From Thermoproteota archaeon (lineage in GTDB: Archaea; Thermoproteota; Thermoprotei; Gearchaeales; Gearchaeaceae): DNA of 64,000 bases. Location of the stretch: NCBI GenBank assembly GCA_021324265.1, contig JAJPJK010000001.1, positions 1-64,000 on the forward strand. The letters run 5' to 3'. This document shows, piece by piece, positions 35,596 through 45,400 of this stretch. A model generated the notes under the pieces. That model saw nothing but the letters and a program-made list of their open reading frames with translations. It ran no database searches and had not been told where the DNA came from. The stretch's first letter is position 1. Each line of letters starts with the position of its first letter. Made by a program: the position numbers and the translations under genes.

Positions 35596-35992
35596 AACAA
35601 TTTAGAACGAAACTATCTTCTTGTTAAATCGCTATCTAGTTTTACTTTAGATTGATACCTATACTAAACATAAGGAATTATCCCCATTTTACTTCTATTA
35701 ATGCTTGAGCTTTGGAATGGCTACAGTTTCATCCTTAAGTTTTAGAGAGATCTGAAAAGATATACGTAATCATCCAAAATTTGGTTGAGTAAAGGTCTTA
35801 GAGCACAATTTTAAGCTTGATTTTTAAAAGAGGACTGCGTTCTCTAGAATATGAATATTGGAAATTTTTCTGCTGTTTAAAACTTTCTTTGTTAATTAAA
35901 AAATTCCATAAAATTCTTTTCAATTTGTATAAGGTAGCTCATTTAAGCTCTAATTTAGAAAATTTAATATATTTTTTTATTGACATAATTTT
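35596..35992. other. Intergenic region, promoter of the CHAT gene at its end
   Basis: About 400 AT-rich bases without a supported gene. TTTAATATAT at 35963-35972 is centred about 25 bases before the ATG at 35993 and is the likely TATA box. Nothing else was recognised. Confidence 0.5.
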
Positions 35993-38587
35993 ATGAACTC
36001 TTCTCAGTATAGCGTTGACTTAAAAAAACTCTTGGATGAGCATAGATATAATGAAATTATAGCCTACGTTGACAGATTAGATTTATCACGAATGGATATT
36101 TATGCAAGGATAGGCGTTCTCTCATATAAACATGCGGCTCTTTTCGCCTTAGGAAGATATCTAGATGCCTTAAATATATCATATGAACAGCTCAGATTGG
36201 CAAAGTCAATAAACGATCCTAATACTGAGCTTTCCGTTATGCAGAAGCAATACATTACTCTTGAAAATATAGGCGATATTGAGGGTGCGTTGAGGGTCAT
36301 CGATGATATTCTCTCGCGAATTGAAAGCGAAGTTTCTTTACGCAAAACCAATATTTTAATAGATAAAGCGAATTTATTAGCTAGAGTTGGTAAAATAGAT
36401 TCTGCAATAGATATTCTGGAAGAATTAAAAAAGAATAATAATTATTATATAAAATATCAAGCTTTTTCTAATTTAGGGATATTATATCTTTACACATTGA
36501 GAAATTTTGATCAAGCAAAATCATGTTTTGAAAACGCAATGAATATTTCTTATTTGTTTGAGGATCTAGTAAATGATTTAACTCAAAACTTAAATGAAGC
36601 TGGATCATATCTAAGTAAGGCTCGCGATATTGCTAGAGATTTTGAAGAAAATGTAATTAGGGCTCTGGATATAGCTTTTTCGAACCTCAGCTCTGCTGAA
36701 GAACTGGCTAAGCGTTGTGTTTTAGATATGAAGAAAAATGCTCGACGTAATTATGCCATGTATCTTATAGAGAGAAAAGACTTGGTGCAAGCAATTAAGA
36801 TTCTCAATGAACTTTTATCAAGAGCTGATAGCGATTTAGAGAAAGCTGACATATATCATGAGCTAATAAGCCTTGATAACAAAAATAAGGAAGAATACAT
36901 ATCTAAGGCACGCGAAATTTATGCAAGATACGGATTAAAAGAAATGGAAGCAAGCTTATTGTTAGATGTTGGAAATAATGAAAGTGACTTGGATAAATCA
37001 ATAGGTTATATTAAGGAAGCAATATCAATTTTTTCTTCTATAAACTCTAAGCTGAATGAGTTAAACGCAAAGAATATGCTCGCTTTGAAGCTCTATTACA
37101 AAAAGGATTATGAAGAAGCTAAAAAACTTCTCGTTGAAACGCTGGAGCACAAAGAATATCCTTGGATTATTGTTTGGGGCTATATAGGCCTTGCTACAAT
37201 TGCTAGAGAGGAAGGTGATAAGTCCTCATCTCTAGATTATTTGAAGGAGGCTGAAAAATTTATAGATGCTCAAAGAAATGAACTTTTCCTTATTGATAGA
37301 TTGACTTATATGAATATTTATGCTACTGTTTATAGAGAGCATTCTAGGCTGGCATCAGATATTGATCCTGTTCTATCATTGAACAAATCCGAGCAAGCTA
37401 AAGCAAGGCTTTTGCTCGATGCTATTTCTACATCTAAGCTCGTGAGCCCTTCTGACGATCCAAGATTTTCTATGGAAGAGCAGTTATTGGAACAGTTGAA
37501 TAAGGCAATTTTGTATAAAGATCCTTCAGCTAAGAAAATTTATTCAGATCTCAATGCTCTGTGGGATGAGCTTGAAGAGAATCCAGATTACAAAGACTAT
37601 ATTAGCATAAGAAAAGGTAGAATGAAATCATACGAAGAATTCAAGAATGATCTGGAGGACAATTTAATAATAGATTTCCTCGTTACGGATAACGAGCTTC
37701 TTGTATACTTGGTCGATAATTCATCGATAGAGATAGTGAGAATAAAAAAGAAGAAAAAAGAGATTGAGGAATTGTCTTCTAGATTTTTCAATTTGACAAA
37801 AGATATCGACTTAAAGGTATTCGAAGAAGCCTCAAAAATATTAGTAGAACCGCTTTATGACAGGATTAAAAAGGCGAAACGCATCGGCTTTTCTCCAGAT
37901 CTTTCTCTATATTACATACCCTTTCATGCTTTATTCATCGATGACCGTTTCCTCATAGAAGAAAAGCCAATTTTTTATGTGCCGAATCTAAACTTCCTTT
38001 CCTATTCAAAAAAGAAAACTAATGGTTCTGGATCTTTGATCGTCTATGGTTCTCCGAATGATGATCTAAAATTCGCGATGAAGGAGGGAGAAGAAGTTTT
38101 AAGGCTTTTGGGTTCGCAAACATTCAGTGCAGGAGATAAGAATTCAGTATTAAGCATGCTTGAAGGCAAAGAAATATTACATTTCGCATGTCATGCTACA
38201 TATTCTCAGATCGAAAATGGTCTTGCTTCTTTTATAGTACTTCCTAATGGTGAAAGAATATATGCTAGGGATATCTTAACGAAAAGGCTTAGTGCAAAGC
38301 TTGTATTCTTGAGTGCATGCGAAACGGCTAAGCTTGGTTATACGCTAGGAGGCGATATATTAGGTCTTTTAAGTTCATTTTTATACGCAGGAGCCAAAAG
38401 CATAATCGCTAGTTTATGGAAACTTAATGACTATGCAGCATATCTTCTAGTCACTGATTTCTACAAGAATTTCTTAAAAATACAAAATAAGGCTGAAGCG
38501 CTGAGAAATTCAATCTTGAATGCTATGAAGGAATTCGAGCATCCATATTACTGGGCGCCCTTTGAGCTTTTTGGTTCTTGGGCATGA
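35993..38587 (+). CDS. TPR-CHAT protein (caspase-like protease domain)
   Basis: An 864-residue cytosolic protein. Residues ~1-460 are helical tetratricopeptide-type repeats (for example AIDILEELKKNNNYYIKYQ and LNELNAKNMLALKLYYKKD). A helical linker reaches ~540. The CHAT domain follows (~550-864) with the caspase-like dyad His734 in LHFACHATYS and Cys776 in FLSACETAKLG, then AGAKSIIASLWKLND. CHAT proteins are clan CD peptidases, including separase-like proteins and the TPR-CHAT partner of the type III-E CRISPR effector. No CRISPR array or cas gene is seen here. The partner may be the convergent gene whose stop abuts this one. Confidence 0.85.
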   Translation: MNSSQYSVDLKKLLDEHRYNEIIAYVDRLDLSRMDIYARIGVLSYKHAALFALGRYLDALNISYEQLRLAKSINDPNTELSVMQKQYITLENIGDIEGALRVIDDILSRIESEVSLRKTNILIDKANLLARVGKIDSAIDILEELKKNNNYYIKYQAFSNLGILYLYTLRNFDQAKSCFENAMNISYLFEDLVNDLTQNLNEAGSYLSKARDIARDFEENVIRALDIAFSNLSSAEELAKRCVLDMKKNARRNYAMYLIERKDLVQAIKILNELLSRADSDLEKADIYHELISLDNKNKEEYISKAREIYARYGLKEMEASLLLDVGNNESDLDKSIGYIKEAISIFSSINSKLNELNAKNMLALKLYYKKDYEEAKKLLVETLEHKEYPWIIVWGYIGLATIAREEGDKSSSLDYLKEAEKFIDAQRNELFLIDRLTYMNIYATVYREHSRLASDIDPVLSLNKSEQAKARLLLDAISTSKLVSPSDDPRFSMEEQLLEQLNKAILYKDPSAKKIYSDLNALWDELEENPDYKDYISIRKGRMKSYEEFKNDLEDNLIIDFLVTDNELLVYLVDNSSIEIVRIKKKKKEIEELSSRFFNLTKDIDLKVFEEASKILVEPLYDRIKKAKRIGFSPDLSLYYIPFHALFIDDRFLIEEKPIFYVPNLNFLSYSKKKTNGSGSLIVYGSPNDDLKFAMKEGEEVLRLLGSQTFSAGDKNSVLSMLEGKEILHFACHATYSQIENGLASFIVLPNGERIYARDILTKRLSAKLVFLSACETAKLGYTLGGDILGLLSSFLYAGAKSIIASLWKLNDYAAYLLVTDFYKNFLKIQNKAEALRNSILNAMKEFEHPYYWAPFELFGSWA

Positions 38588-39106
38588 TCATTTATTTTCA
38601 AAGGAAAAGGAGAAAAGTCCCAAACTTATGCTAAACTTGAATTTAATATTTACTTGCTTCAAAATATCCTTTATTAGATTTTGAATCTCTTTTTGCTTTT
38701 TATCAAGCATGAACTTTTTAAGTGCTTCTTTTTTCTCATCTATAAGAATTAGCTGAGAAATATTATTCAATATTATTTTTAATCCTTCAATATCTGTAAG
38801 TGTTTTCAAATCCGTTATCTTTATCAAAAGTGACTGTTCGTTAGGCTTGTTACTGTCTGTTAATATTAGTGCGGGCCTAGCTTCCAATTTAATCTGTTTA
38901 GAGAACGTTATATACGAAGGATCCTTTATGTCCCATGTTGCAACGAAGATATTCTTCCCAAGGTTATTCCCCCATTTTTTCAGCTCTTCGATCAGTTTCA
39001 TTTCAAATTCTTCATCGAATCCGCTGGGCACGTATATGCAATAAACAGGGTAACCTGTAGGTAAATCTATGACATCAGGCCTGAATTCTCTTGTTTCTGA
39101 ATCCAT
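38588..39106 (-). CDS. Hypothetical protein, possibly thioredoxin-fold, convergent with TPR-CHAT
   Basis: A 172-residue protein with no family I can name. A YCIYVPSGFD strand (~22-31), KNIFVATWDIKDPSYITFSK (~51-70) and EARPALILTDSNK (~75-87) give a beta-alpha-beta pattern with a cis-Pro-like RPAL, as in thioredoxin-like folds; no CxxC is present. The C-terminal half is a charged helix (DEKKEALKKFMLDKKQKEIQ) ending in FSFENK. Its stop abuts the TPR-CHAT stop. Function is unknown; a regulator or substrate of the CHAT protein is speculation. Confidence 0.55.
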   Translation of the reverse strand: MDSETREFRPDVIDLPTGYPVYCIYVPSGFDEEFEMKLIEELKKWGNNLGKNIFVATWDIKDPSYITFSKQIKLEARPALILTDSNKPNEQSLLIKITDLKTLTDIEGLKIILNNISQLILIDEKKEALKKFMLDKKQKEIQNLIKDILKQVNIKFKFSISLGLFSFSFENK

Positions 39107-39227
39107 GACTATGTTTACAACTTTAAGCCATTAAATTCTTATGTAGAATTATGTTGTCTCACAATAAGCTAAAAAAGGTCAAAAAAAGGTGAATACTTAT
39201 ATTGAACATGGTATCATTTAAGAACAT

Positions 39228-39776
39228 ATGAAATGTTTTAACCACCCAGATAGAGAAGCATTCGGTATTTGCGTAACTTGTGGTAGAGGACTGTGCGAAG
39301 ATTGTTCAGTTGTTTTCAATGAAAAGCTATACTGTAAAGATGATATTAAAAAACTAGCAGCTTCAATCGTTTCAAGACCAACCAATACAAAATCAAACCG
39401 AAATGTTCTAATTACGGCCTCTTCAATTATATATTACATTATAGGTTCTTCTTCTCTTGGCATTTCTGTCTTACTTCTTTTATCTTTTTATTTAGAAAGT
39501 AGAATACCTTTTATAGGAAATGTATTGACGGTATTTACTCTTCCTATTTTATTAGTATCGCTTATGATAAGCGTTATAGGTTTCCTTTCTGCTGATTTGT
39601 TATGGAAATCCTCTTTGAAAGGCGGTCTTCTAGGAATTGTTACTTCGATTATAGTTGTTACCGTAACTTCACCGTCGCTTTATATACCGATTATCTCAAT
39701 CTTTTATGTTGGCGTCATGCTCATAAACCTCATTGCCATAATCCTAATAGTTCAAGGATGGCAATATCTAAGTTAA
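39228..39776 (+). CDS. B-box-type zinc finger membrane protein
   Basis: A 182-residue protein. Residues 1-40 are a B-box-like zinc-binding module (CFNHPDREAFGICVTCGRGL, then CEDCSVVF and YCKDD). Four hydrophobic segments follow (about 64-85, 95-118, 133-150, 153-178). Such zinc-finger/membrane proteins are common in archaea and have unknown roles. A CTTATATTG box at about 39196-39204 precedes the ATG. No operon partner is evident. Confidence 0.7.
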   Translation: MKCFNHPDREAFGICVTCGRGLCEDCSVVFNEKLYCKDDIKKLAASIVSRPTNTKSNRNVLITASSIIYYIIGSSSLGISVLLLLSFYLESRIPFIGNVLTVFTLPILLVSLMISVIGFLSADLLWKSSLKGGLLGIVTSIIVVTVTSPSLYIPIISIFYVGVMLINLIAIILIVQGWQYLS

Positions 39777-39780
39777 CAAA

Positions 39781-40366
39781 TTAGCTAGCCGTGTTATAAT
39801 GTGTCGTAAATTTCCTTTTAAGTTCAAGTTTATTGATCTTACCTGTACTGGTTAGTTGGATTTCATCCGTAAAGATTATTTCTTCTGGAAGCCACCATTT
39901 AGCTATTCTACCATCCTCGACTGCTTTGTTTAGATATTGAATTATCTCTTCTTTTGAAATGTTCATCCCCTTTCTAAGTTTAATTACAGCTATAGGCCTT
40001 TCCCCATATTTTTCACATGTTTCGGTAATGGCAAGAAATCCTTCGATAAGTACAACCATTCAACATCTGCATGCTTAAGTGTATATATGATTTGCTAAGT
40101 AGGCAATCTTATGTTGACAGGATATATAATTGCTCCTATGAGGCTAGAAACGTATAAAAGTTCTACATACCTATGCGTATTGAAATTTGCAACGCCTATA
40201 ACGGTTCCTTTGGATACCCCATAGAAATTAGTGAATTTGCAAGCCCTATGATCCTTTCGTATGTTTCTCTGTATGTCTGTCTATAGTCATTATGCACAAT
40301 TTCTTTATTGGGCGCTAAACTTAGAGCTCTCTTTAGGAACCTGAAAACTGTTAAACCTCTATGCAT
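39781..40366 (-). pseudogene. Medium/long-chain acyl-CoA synthetase, decayed remnant
   Basis: From ATG 40366 the frame reads a typical N-terminus (VFRFLKRALSLAPNKEIVH, YRETYERIIGLANSLISMG) and stops at about 40196. Shifted by one base, it continues GVANFNTHRYVELLYVSSLI and GAIIYPVNIR, classic acyl-CoA synthetase sequence, then stops. The whole central AMP-binding core (roughly 400 residues) is missing. At 39781-40059 the C-terminal domain resumes (EKYGERPIAVIKL, AKWWLPEEIIF, TSTGKINKLELK). The ATG overlaps the stop of the upstream acyl-CoA dehydrogenase, so the two were once an operon. Confidence 0.8.
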
Positions 40367-42014
40367 ATTTAATGATCGCCTTTGGCCCAAGTTCTTCAAT
40401 CGTAAACAACTCTCTAGCGTTTTCTACTGAAAAATATGAGAATGTGTTCTTCTGAAGGTATCTATCGAAATATAATTTCGCTAAATAAGTGAATCTCTCT
40501 AGATTGAATTTGTAGCCTATATGACTCAAAACTATGACCGCAACTGAATGGCCAATTTTCATTAGTATATGCTTTGCATTGAATAGAAGATCTTTTTCTT
40601 TTAAATTATTTAGATCTGCGAAAACTTGCTTTAGCAAGGAATATGCTGAAAGTGCGGTTTCATCGTCCTTCATATCTTCAATTAAATTTTCCATGTCGAG
40701 AATGAGTTGATTATGAGCGTTTTTCTTGAATATCACTTCAAGCATATCCAGCGCTTGTATATTGCTTCCACCTTCCCAAATTGGGGTGATCAGTGCTTCT
40801 CTATGAAGCCTTGCTATAGGGAATTCCTCTAGGAAGCCAATTCCACCGAGGATCTCCATTGCCATTTTTGAAACAAATGCTGCTGTTTCAGCAGTTATGG
40901 TTTTTGCTACATGTGTTAGTAGCCTTGCATAATGGTAGTTCGCATCATAAGGTGGCTTAGAGAGCCGTGATTTCTGGAATACGTCTATTGCTTTGAAAGT
41001 TAGCGCCATTGCCCCTTCTATGAGCAATTCCATTTCCAATAGATCTCTCTGGATTAGAGGATGTTCTATCAATGACTTGCCGAAAGCCTTTCTATATTGG
41101 GCGTAATAATATGCTTCTAGGAAAGCTTTTCTCGCAATGCCCAGTGCTCCTGCCGAGTTTGCCAATCTTGATACGTTCAAGTCTTCAATCGTGTAATAAA
41201 TTCCGTTTTTCGCTTCTCCAAGAAGATATGCCTCAGAATCTTCAAATTCTACCTCTCCTGTAGGTACGCTAATTGTTGCGCTTTTCTCTTTCAATCTTCT
41301 AATTTTAAAGTTCTTTTTTCCAGCACTGCTATATTCAGGCACTAGGAATAGAGCAAGACCCTTGGCCCCTGCTTGGGCACCTTTTGGTCTAGCAGTTACT
41401 AATGCCATATCTGCGACTCCTGCATTGCTGGCGAAGTATTTTTCTCCCTTTATTAACCATTTATTACCATTGTAATATGCTTCAGTGATATTGGCTCCTA
41501 GATCGCTTCCGCCCTGTATTTCTGTGAACCACGTTGCACCGAACATGATTGGCTCCGCATCTCCTAATAGATTTGGGATATATTTTTTGAGTTCTTCACT
41601 TCCGTATTTATATATTGCATAGGCAGTTTGATTTGTGACTGTTATTATGCATGCTATGCCTGGATCAGCGATCAAATATATCATTGCATAATGTTTGTGC
41701 CAATTTCCTTCTTTGTAAGGAGGCATGTTCACTTTGTAGTATCTTATCAATCTATCGATAACCCATCGCTCTGAGAAATCGAGCCATGTCTCATCGATTC
41801 TTTCTCCTTTTATGCTCCACATCACGTGCTTGGGATTTGCTTTCTTATCTACGTAATCTGCAACTTCATAGAGTTCTTTTCCTGCAAATTTCCCTAATTC
41901 GCTCAGTGTGGGATCATCGTAGTTAAAATACTTGAGAATTGTTTGGAAGGGTTTGTCGATTTCGTAATGGTTTCTGTCGTAAGCATTCGATAGGAACCTA
42001 TAAACATCTTTCAT
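40359..42014 (-). CDS. Acyl-CoA dehydrogenase family protein (AidB-like)
   Basis: A 551-residue flavoprotein of the acyl-CoA dehydrogenase superfamily. FGATWFTEIQGGSDLGAN (~153-170) is the FAD-contacting motif, followed by KYFASNAGVADMALVTARP. The C-terminal half has RKAFGKSLIEHPLIQRDL, MEILGGIGFLEEFPIARLHR and TPIWEGGSNIQALDML, typical of the AidB/long N-terminal branch. It probably oxidises an acyl-CoA thioester and passes electrons to ETF; the substrate is unknown. The following acyl-CoA synthetase is broken. Confidence 0.87.
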   Translation of the reverse strand: MKDVYRFLSNAYDRNHYEIDKPFQTILKYFNYDDPTLSELGKFAGKELYEVADYVDKKANPKHVMWSIKGERIDETWLDFSERWVIDRLIRYYKVNMPPYKEGNWHKHYAMIYLIADPGIACIITVTNQTAYAIYKYGSEELKKYIPNLLGDAEPIMFGATWFTEIQGGSDLGANITEAYYNGNKWLIKGEKYFASNAGVADMALVTARPKGAQAGAKGLALFLVPEYSSAGKKNFKIRRLKEKSATISVPTGEVEFEDSEAYLLGEAKNGIYYTIEDLNVSRLANSAGALGIARKAFLEAYYYAQYRKAFGKSLIEHPLIQRDLLEMELLIEGAMALTFKAIDVFQKSRLSKPPYDANYHYARLLTHVAKTITAETAAFVSKMAMEILGGIGFLEEFPIARLHREALITPIWEGGSNIQALDMLEVIFKKNAHNQLILDMENLIEDMKDDETALSAYSLLKQVFADLNNLKEKDLLFNAKHILMKIGHSVAVIVLSHIGYKFNLERFTYLAKLYFDRYLQKNTFSYFSVENARELFTIEELGPKAIIKYA

Positions 42015-42094
42015 AATGAATAATTCCTTGGGAATTAGATTAAGCTATTCCATGTGTCCAGTTTCTTAAGGTCGTAGCTCTTTTAGCTAAAAAT

Positions 42095-42490
42095 TTGAAA
42101 TTTAAGTTAATCAACAATTGTTATTACAGAGTGGGAACGAGGATATCTATAGAAAAAGACGTTCTAAAGATAGAGCTAACCGGTTTCGATGAATTTTTCA
42201 CATTTAAGAGGATTATACGGATACCCTTGAATAAAATCGTAGAAGTTTCCACAGAAAAAGTTGATTGGGGTAGTTACTTAGGTTGGAGGATATTGGGTGC
42301 TAACATTCCAAAAATTATAAAAGATGGGATTTATTCAACTAGTGAGGGTCTTATCTTTTTTGTTGAACATAATCCTGAGAAATGCATCACTTTAACACTT
42401 AAAGATTTTAAATATAAAAAGATTATTATAGAAGTAGATAATAAAGAAGAAATTGCAGAAAAAATTAGAGAGATAATAAAAAATAGATAA
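42095..42490 (+). CDS. PH-like domain protein
   Basis: A 131-residue soluble protein. The strand pattern fits a bacterial/archaeal pleckstrin-homology-like fold: ISIEKDVLKIELTG, IIRIPLNKIVEVSTEK, SYLGWRILGANIPKIIKDGI, EGLIFFVEH, CITLTLKDFKYKKIIIEV and a final helix KEEIAEKIREIIK. The frame starts at TTG 42095, so the start is uncertain. Function is unknown. Confidence 0.55.
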   Translation: MKFKLINNCYYRVGTRISIEKDVLKIELTGFDEFFTFKRIIRIPLNKIVEVSTEKVDWGSYLGWRILGANIPKIIKDGIYSTSEGLIFFVEHNPEKCITLTLKDFKYKKIIIEVDNKEEIAEKIREIIKNR

Positions 42491-42498
42491 CAAATATT

Positions 42499-45400
42499 TT
42501 ATTTCTTAATAATTTTAGATCTAATTAAAATAATTATAGTTACAGCAAGAGCCAATGTGATTATTGCTATGATTAATATGTTAGTATAATTATAGTCATA
42601 TTTTGTTTGGAGTGTCAATGGTCCGCTAGCCTTTACTTGGACAACGTTGGAATTTGAATTTACCGAACCTGACCAGCCACTAAATGTATATAAGAAAGAT
42701 GATGGGTTCGCTGTCAACGTTATCGTAGTGTTCTGAGGCACGAAAATATCTATGCTTTCGCCAGGGCTTATGCTACCGCTCGTATTGTTATAGCTGTACT
42801 GTATCGTTACTCCATTGGAGTTATGGATGGAAACATCTACATAGAAAACTGCAGTTTCGACAACACTTCCTTTTACTTCAAGATCCAATTCTTTTTCTAC
42901 TCCACTATAGGAGCCTGTTCCGTTACCTATCCATTTTTCGAATTTCCATCCTGTATTCTCAGTGGGTACTATTTTTAAAACACTTGTAGCATTGTACCAT
43001 CCGCTGTTGAAATTCAGACTTCCACCTTGAGGAGGAGATATCATTAATTCTATGAAATATTGATGATAATATGTTATCGTAGTATTTAACGGAGATGTTA
43101 ATTCTATCTGCAAAGGACCGTTTGTTATCCATCTTTCGTTTTGAATGTTAAATGAAATTATTGATTGGTATGAAATCGTTGAGTTAGCATCAATCCAAGC
43201 AGATAATGGCAAAGTCTTGTTGAAGAGCTGCCCTGTGCTGAAATAATTAACCCAAGGCGAGATCTGTCCTCCACCTGCTATATTTAAGTTTAAATTGACT
43301 AGGAACTGGATCCAATAAATCAGCTTAGAGCTTATACTTCCATTTACCGTTATATTTGTAGAGTTCGTTGAATAAAGTCTTTCATTGCTAGATATCATAA
43401 TTGGATTTGTAACGTTGAGCAGCGACATTGAGTCGACCCAGCCGTTGAAGGGTAATGTGTTTTGTGTTTCATTTCCTCCATAAAAATAGGAAACAGAAGG
43501 AGAAATAGAGTTTTCTCCATTAACTAATTGATACGATAAACTAACATAGAACTGTCTATAATAAATGAGATCCAATGATTCTGGTTTTTCAATTAAATAG
43601 TTTGTTTGAAAAGTAATCCATCTTTCGTTATTGTTCGAGGGATTCAATATGCTTTGTATCTCTAATGTGCTGTTAATATCTATCCAAATATTTGGCGTTA
43701 GTGTGTTGTTTTGAAGACTTCCGAACTGGTAGTAAGCTAACCATGGATTATCAGGGTTTCCTCCTCCAATAATTTTAAAATCTAAGTTGATAAGAACTTG
43801 GAGGTAATAAACAATGTTAATGTTTTTGCTACTCATTATTGTGGCAGTTGTTGCATTACCGCTCATCCACCGTTCAGTAGCATTTGAGTTAATTAAAGGA
43901 TTATCCATGCTCCACACAGATTTTGAATCCACCCAATCACTAAGGGGCGCTTTGTCCACTTTTTTTAAACCAAAACTATAATAGGTAACATTAGGCGTAA
44001 TGTAGCTCCCGATTCCTATGACTTTGAAGCTGAAGTTAATGAAGAATTGATGATAATAAATGATCGTTACGCTTATTGGGCCCTGAATATTACCATTCGT
44101 CGTATTTTCTGTAATCCATCTCTCTGAAGTGCTAGAATTCTTGAGGAGTTTCTGAACAGACCAAGCAGTGCCAGCATCTGCCCAGTCGTATGTAGGCATA
44201 ATCACAGAAAACTCTTTAGAGAATTTCGTATAGTTTATGCTTGGAGGGATTGTATTAGAGTTATCTGAGATCTTGTATGTAAAGGCAATACTATACTGTT
44301 GAAAATATAAAAAGTTTAGTACAGCGTTAGAGCTCGCTATACCACTTGTTTGATTTCCAGTTGCCCATCTCATACTTTGCGTTGAGCCAGCTAGTATGCT
44401 TGTTATATTCCAGCGTGTGTTCATATCGACAGAATATTGAGTCGGCGTTGTGCTTAACGTGGCTGTTTGCTTTTGGCCATTTAATATATAAGAAAAAACT
44501 GGCGGAGAATACCCTGCATTTCCTATGACAGAATAACTTAATGTCATCGTTACCTTTTGAGTCGTTGGGGTAGTTATAGATACCTCACCTATATATGTTC
44601 CCCAATCGTTATAGCTAGGCATATATTGACCTGCAACCCATACCTTAGTGGGATCCTGTGGATCAGTAGCAGCTCCAAAGTAGTCTCCATATCTTCCTCT
44701 GGTCTCTACACTGGCCCCAGTCTTTAATGTTACAGGTGATAGCCAATGGCTCAAGTTATTATTCAATAAGGTTGTAACATTAATGCTTGGGTAATCTGAA
44801 GGAGAGGAATAGCCATAAACGATTATTACATTGTTGTTCTGATCCAAGCTTAGAGCGGGATAAAATAGGTATTTTCCTACTTGAGATATTGTTGTATTGG
44901 CTATTAGCGTATAATTTTTCGTATTTATAGAAAATACTCTTATACAATCTCTGTTGTATGAATCACCTTGAGGTATGCAACTTGTTTCAGTCGCAAACCA
45001 TAACATGTTTTGTTTCCATACAGGATTAGAACTTATTCTTGCATCATTGGGATTTATTGTCGCATTAGTGTTAGGTTGAGGCGCACCAAAAGGTTGGTAT
45101 ATGGGGGATATAGATAAATCTGTCTCGTTTATGACAACATTATTTTGTGTAGGATTTCCCGTTACAGCGAAGATCATTATTGGAGGATTATAATTGTTGT
45201 AGGACCCCCAATCATCACTCGCCATATAAAGAGTTGTTGTATTCGTCAAGGAAACAACAGGTTTAAAATTGAAATATGTACATATATAATAGTTATTAAT
45301 CATACAATTGTAATTCACAGTATATAATGCCAGTGGACTTGAATTACTTATAAGTTGGTATTTATCGAATATCCAAATCCTTACATGATCAGAAATATAT

